64,000 nucleotides of DNA. It comes from Podarcis raffonei (Eukaryota > Chordata > Lepidosauria > Squamata > Lacertidae). Position 1 is the stretch's first letter. Each line of letters opens with the position of its first letter. A model generated the notes under the pieces. That model was not told where the DNA came from, searched no databases, and worked only from the letters and a program-made list of their open reading frames with translations. This document shows, piece by piece, positions 60,226-64,000 of this stretch. The translations under genes were made by a program, and so were the position numbers. The DNA lies in assembly GCF_027172205.1 (NCBI RefSeq), contig NC_070612.1, forward strand, positions 30,839,183 through 30,903,182. The letters are read 5' to 3'.

Positions 60226-60289
60226 TTTACTGTACCCTACATCACCAGCCTTTAAAGAAAGACTTAACAAGTTCAGTGGTACAAAATTA

Positions 60290-62393
60290 TTTATTCACAT
60301 AATTTACATATATAACACAAGCGCTACTAGCGCTTTCTTTGAAATAGAAAGCTTCCACAGGAACATTACACACAGTTGAGAAAAAAAAAGTGTGTCACAC
60401 TTTCCAGGACAACAACCCCTTATCATATTTTTATGCAAATGAAATGCTCTGTTTCTGAACCCAGCATATTTAGTTCCCTTCTGTCATTAAATATATACAA
60501 TACTCATGAAAGAAATATGCATGTTTTAAAGACGTTTAAAAGGGATAACCAAGAAAACATGGTTTACAGTGAAAGCTAATAGGATCGATTGTTCTTTCCA
60601 TTTAGCAAGGAAAGATAAGGCACCTTCTAGCTGAGCTTTTTATGTGATTTCTAAAAAACAATTAGTTTTGTTTTGTAATTTAAAACAATTCCAGCAAATT
60701 ACATAAAAACGTATTTCATTATTTCAGCAGCCTCTTGAGTGTACATAATTTGAGAGTACATTATATCTCCTCCATGTGATTAACATGAAGTAACAGCATA
60801 CTGGAACGGATTCCACTTTCTCTGAGTCTGTTGATCTAAATTTATATTTGGTAAATTATTCACATTTATTTGGCGCTCTTTTTTTGTTGTTGTTCTATTT
60901 AGGGCTTCAGATATGACAGAATTGAAACAAAATTCAAATGCTCAAACCAGCAGCCAAATATAGACTTGTTAGTTTGAAAATTAAAATACTGGGCAACATG
61001 CAATCGTGTGAATGGACATTTACTTGTGCAATTGAGTTTCCCTTCTTTTCTTTTCGACTTCACCTGCCCAAATCTGCTCCAGAGGATAGTCCAACCTACT
61101 TGAGCAGATTTGGATAGAATTTGGACAGTGTTTGTTCTGGCGGAGAACTGACACACTTAGTGGACATCCACTGATTTGCTACTGATAACTATATGATACA
61201 CCTTTAGAAAAAGTGAAGAGTATTTTAATGCTTCTATTATCCAATTTAATAACATAAGTAATTTTGTTTTGGGATGATATATGTCACAAACCAGATGATT
61301 TGGGAAAGAGAAACAGCTACAAAATTGTATGCTTAGTTGGACAATTGCAAATGAGAACAACTACTTCCAAGTATTTGCAAATATTAATATTTATGGGGAA
61401 ATGTAGAATAAAGTTATATTCAATTGCTAATTGTAGTAAAGGAGATGAGCAATATTTGGTATCCAAATCACTAGGTTCAAGAAAAATGCAGAGAAAATAG
61501 GACACCTTTCTCAGAATGAGCACAACTGATTTAGACAGGTTTCCCCAAAAATGTCGCATGGAAGTTGTGCCTTTTAGCAAAATCATCGCCAACCAAGGCT
61601 ATAAACAGGGAAGGATAAGAGTCAAAAATCTAAACTGGTAACAAAAGTGGGGGAGGGAACCAGTAATAATCATGATATATTATCCTTTTATATTTTGGTG
61701 CTGATCTTATTCTTGAACATCCAATTCCTCCTTGTCAGTGGGTGTTTGATGGGTTGTTTTATGCTTTTCATTGTTTTTAGCTTTTTCATTTAAAATTTAG
61801 TGCTTAGAAGATGAGTAATATTCAATTCCTCTTTTATCTCCAGGACAGAACTAACTTGGCATAGTTAAAATTTCTATACATTCAACTTAAATAAATATTT
61901 TTTTCACGTTTATCTCTGTACATTGAAAAGAAATTAAACATTACATTTTTGAACAAATTCACATAGGCATTTGTTATAAAATAATAAGATTAATAAGATG
62001 ACTAAAATCAGAACTTGGCTTATTTTATGATCCGCATCCCATAAACATTTACTTCACAAAAAGAAGTAAAGATAATTTACAGCCCCCACAAACATGAGCA
62101 TTATCTTTAGATGGTGTCTGCTCATTCTTCATGGCATTTCTCCAGTGTAGCCATGCATCTAGAAACTACTTGTACCAAAATAAAACACAGATCTGGTGCT
62201 GTTCTTGCGAGTATCTTGGAACTTAAGAGACTTGTGTTTTCTTCAGTGTTTCCAAATGATAGATTATTCATAGTAAAAGAAAAATAATCCTGCATTAAAT
62301 GTAAGGGCCAACTGAAAACTTGTGACTAGTCAAAGGCATTACATTACTGCTACAATGCATTCTTGGATGCCAGGCATTTGATAAGCTCCTCAG
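60290..62393 (-). other. BDP1: Probable BDP1 3' UTR
   Basis: About 2.1 kb of AT-rich sequence without recognisable repeats between the stop codon and an AATAAA at 60295-60290 (minus strand). The lack of transposons here, against dense insertion on the other side of 60.25 kb, fits a transcribed 3' UTR. The end point is inferred. Confidence 0.45.
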
Positions 62394-62516
62394 TTATTCT
62401 GAATCATCCACCTCCATAAAAATATCACTAAAGAAATATTCTGAGATCCTGGTTGGTTCTTCTTCTTTTTCCGGCTCCTTAGTAATACCTTCCTTTTCAG
62501 ATATCTCAGATAAAAT
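62394..62516 (-). CDS. BDP1: BDP1 last coding exon
   Basis: Forty codons plus stop: ILSEISEKEGITKEPEKEEE then PTRISEYFFSDIFMEVDDSE. Acceptor ttgtag|ATT. Acidic C-terminal tail. Confidence 0.78.
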   Translation of the reverse strand: MLSEISEKEGITKEPEKEEEPTRISEYFFSDIFMEVDDSE

Positions 62517-64000
62517 CTACAAGAAAAACAAACAGATAAAAGCAACAGATATGAAATATGTAAATGTTAAATGTATGCCTAATAAACTAACATCTGCTAG
62601 GAGTGCATGATTTTGCTCACATGTTTCAGAATATAATTTTCTATACAAATCACACTGCAATAGCTATTCTAAAACATTTTTTAATGGATTGAATCCAAAA
62701 GTGGCTCTTGCTTGAGAGTCTGTCCATGAACAGAAGTGCTTTTGATCCAATGGAGAATTCTACTTGGAGAGGAGGCAGAGAAGAGGTGGGTTGTTTTTTT
62801 CCAATTTCACATGTCCTCTGCAGCACCATGCAACACCTCTCACTGTTGTGGGAGTGTCTCCAAACTCTTCAGAGCAGATTTGTGGAACTGGGGGTGGTGG
62901 GGGGGGTCAACCAACAAAAATTGTTGGCTCCCATTAGTAGTCTCTTGGAACACTCTTTCTGTGACAGGAGCTCTTTTCAGGGAAGCTTTAGATTCAACCC
63001 AATAAAGAAGAGATTCCCTTATTGACTAAAGAGGTATAGCCAGTAGTCTTTACATCAGGGGTTGAGAAATGTTGCTCAACTACAACTCCCATGATTCATA
63101 ACAATTGGCTATGCTGGCTAGGGCTGATGGGAGTTGGGAGTCCAACATGGGCCACAGGTTCCCTGTCTCTGCTCTTCACTGATTTGAAGTAATTCAAACC
63201 TTGCTTTATCACGATGTAAAGCCACAAAGCATACACCAGACTGCACACGGTGACATGGTCTTTAAAAAATACCTTCTGGAGAAAAGCATTTATTTCACTC
63301 TCTGCATAGGTTTTTGACACAGCTACAGGGCAATGAAGTTTTGTTTCTGGCTTAATTGTTTACTTTTCCATGGACACCATGTTTGTTTGTTTTATAAAAT
63401 TTATACACTGCTTGATTGTAAAAAAAAACCCTTTAGAGCGGTTTGGAGCCTACCGTATATGTTTCTGGAAGAACTAAGTAACTAAAAGACCAAGGAGGTT
63501 GTGGAGAACTAATTACTGTTAATTTTTTATAAATAAGTTAAACAAAAATTTGCTTGAGATTTAAAGACAGGCAGTGCCTTTCTTTAAAAGGCCATGCAGT
63601 TCTACGCTCCATCAGTCACAAAGTGAAACAATTCATACAAAATATGGCCTAACTACTAAAGCACCTTTCTGTGTACAACACAATGAGGAATGCACTAATA
63701 AATGAAGAACAGGACATTATCTTACGAGCTGCGGAGTTCAACACACTTTAATAGATGATGTGTAGATATAATCATGCATACCTGAACAGTAGAGGAGCTT
63801 CCATTCTCACAGTTAGAGGTTGATGGAAACGAACTATTTTCTTGAGTATCTTCCTTGTTGTTTGAGGACAACTTTGGAAATTCAACAGTGCTTTCAGAGA
63901 CCAATATATGAGGTTCCTGGAGAGGCTGTTTACTCCCTTTACTAGTTACTTCATCATCACTATTATTATTTTTGCAAATTAAAGGTAAAAATCCCAGAGA
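62394..64000 (-). CDS. BDP1: TFIIIB subunit B'' (BDP1), last two coding exons, partial
   Basis: BDP1 is the SANT-domain subunit of TFIIIB that recruits RNA polymerase III. Only the extreme C terminus is here: the penultimate exon is open from the window edge (64000) to 63782, donor CAG|gtatgc; the last exon is 62516-62394, acceptor ttgtag|ATT, stop TAA at 62396-62394. Both junctions are phase 0. The sequence is low-complexity, rich in Ser, Asn and Glu, and ends YFFSDIFMEVDDSE. No catalytic or SANT domain falls in this part. The identity rests on position (BDP1 lies directly upstream of MCCC2 in human, same strand) and on recalled similarity of the acidic tail; the gene continues beyond the window. 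Confidence 0.8.
62517..63781 (-). other. BDP1: BDP1 last intron
   Basis: A GT-AG intron of 1265 bp. Holds a degraded palindromic MITE at about 63056-63166; otherwise nothing recognised. Confidence 0.7.
63056..63166. mobile_element. Palindromic hAT-type MITE, degraded
   Basis: Core CAACTACAACTCCCATGATT and TGATGGGAGTTGGGAGTCCA with a weak outer repeat. In the BDP1 last intron. Confidence 0.6.
63782..64000 (-). CDS. BDP1: BDP1 penultimate coding exon (partial)
   Basis: Seventy-three open codons from SLGFLPLICKNNNSDDEV through ENGSSSTVQ, then a good donor (CAG|gtatgc). Ser/Glu-rich and probably disordered. The 5' border is outside the window. Confidence 0.75.

Overview
The window looks like nuclear DNA of a squamate reptile, probably a lizard. 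Three spliced host genes lie head to tail on the minus strand. They are embedded in a repeat mixture typical of lizards: tRNA-headed SINEs with a Bov-B-like tail (Sauria/Squam1 type), Bov-B, CR1, L2-like and L1-like LINEs, MIR-like SINEs, and palindromic hAT-type and TA-flanked MITEs. No prokaryotic features are present. Species identity is inference; nothing in the window fixes the genus.

Region by region: 1-17.5 kb is gene-free and rich in repeats. CARTPT (CART neuropeptide precursor) occupies about 17.57-20.17 kb, with three coding exons giving 111 aa, a TATA box and a CRE-like site. 20.5-25.4 kb is a dense graveyard of LINE fragments. MCCC2 (beta subunit of mitochondrial 3-methylcrotonyl-CoA carboxylase) runs from 56,143 down to 26,363 in 17 coding exons. 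I placed every exon, and together they give an uninterrupted 567-codon frame with compatible splice phases. Exon 1 sits in a TATA-less CpG island. 56.5-60.2 kb is intergenic and holds a near-intact CR1 3' half, a Bov-B 3' end and a truncated SINE. From about 60.3 kb to the end is the 3' part of BDP1 (TFIIIB subunit): the last coding exon, its intron and part of the penultimate exon, which runs off the window.

The order BDP1-MCCC2-CARTPT in one orientation matches the human 5q13 neighbourhood as I recall it, which supports all three calls. The genes are not functionally coupled: RNA polymerase III initiation, leucine catabolism and appetite/stress neuropeptide signalling.

I found no convincing undescribed biological system. 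The items most worth a second look are a GC-AG intron in MCCC2, a MITE only 46 bp from an MCCC2 splice acceptor, a 1.9 kb RT-less element resembling a half-LINE in MCCC2 intron 1, a SINE whose deleted head is filled with sequence also found 2 kb away, and several nested insertions. Exon coordinates were read by hand from the reverse complement; family names rest on recall of related sequences, not on a search.
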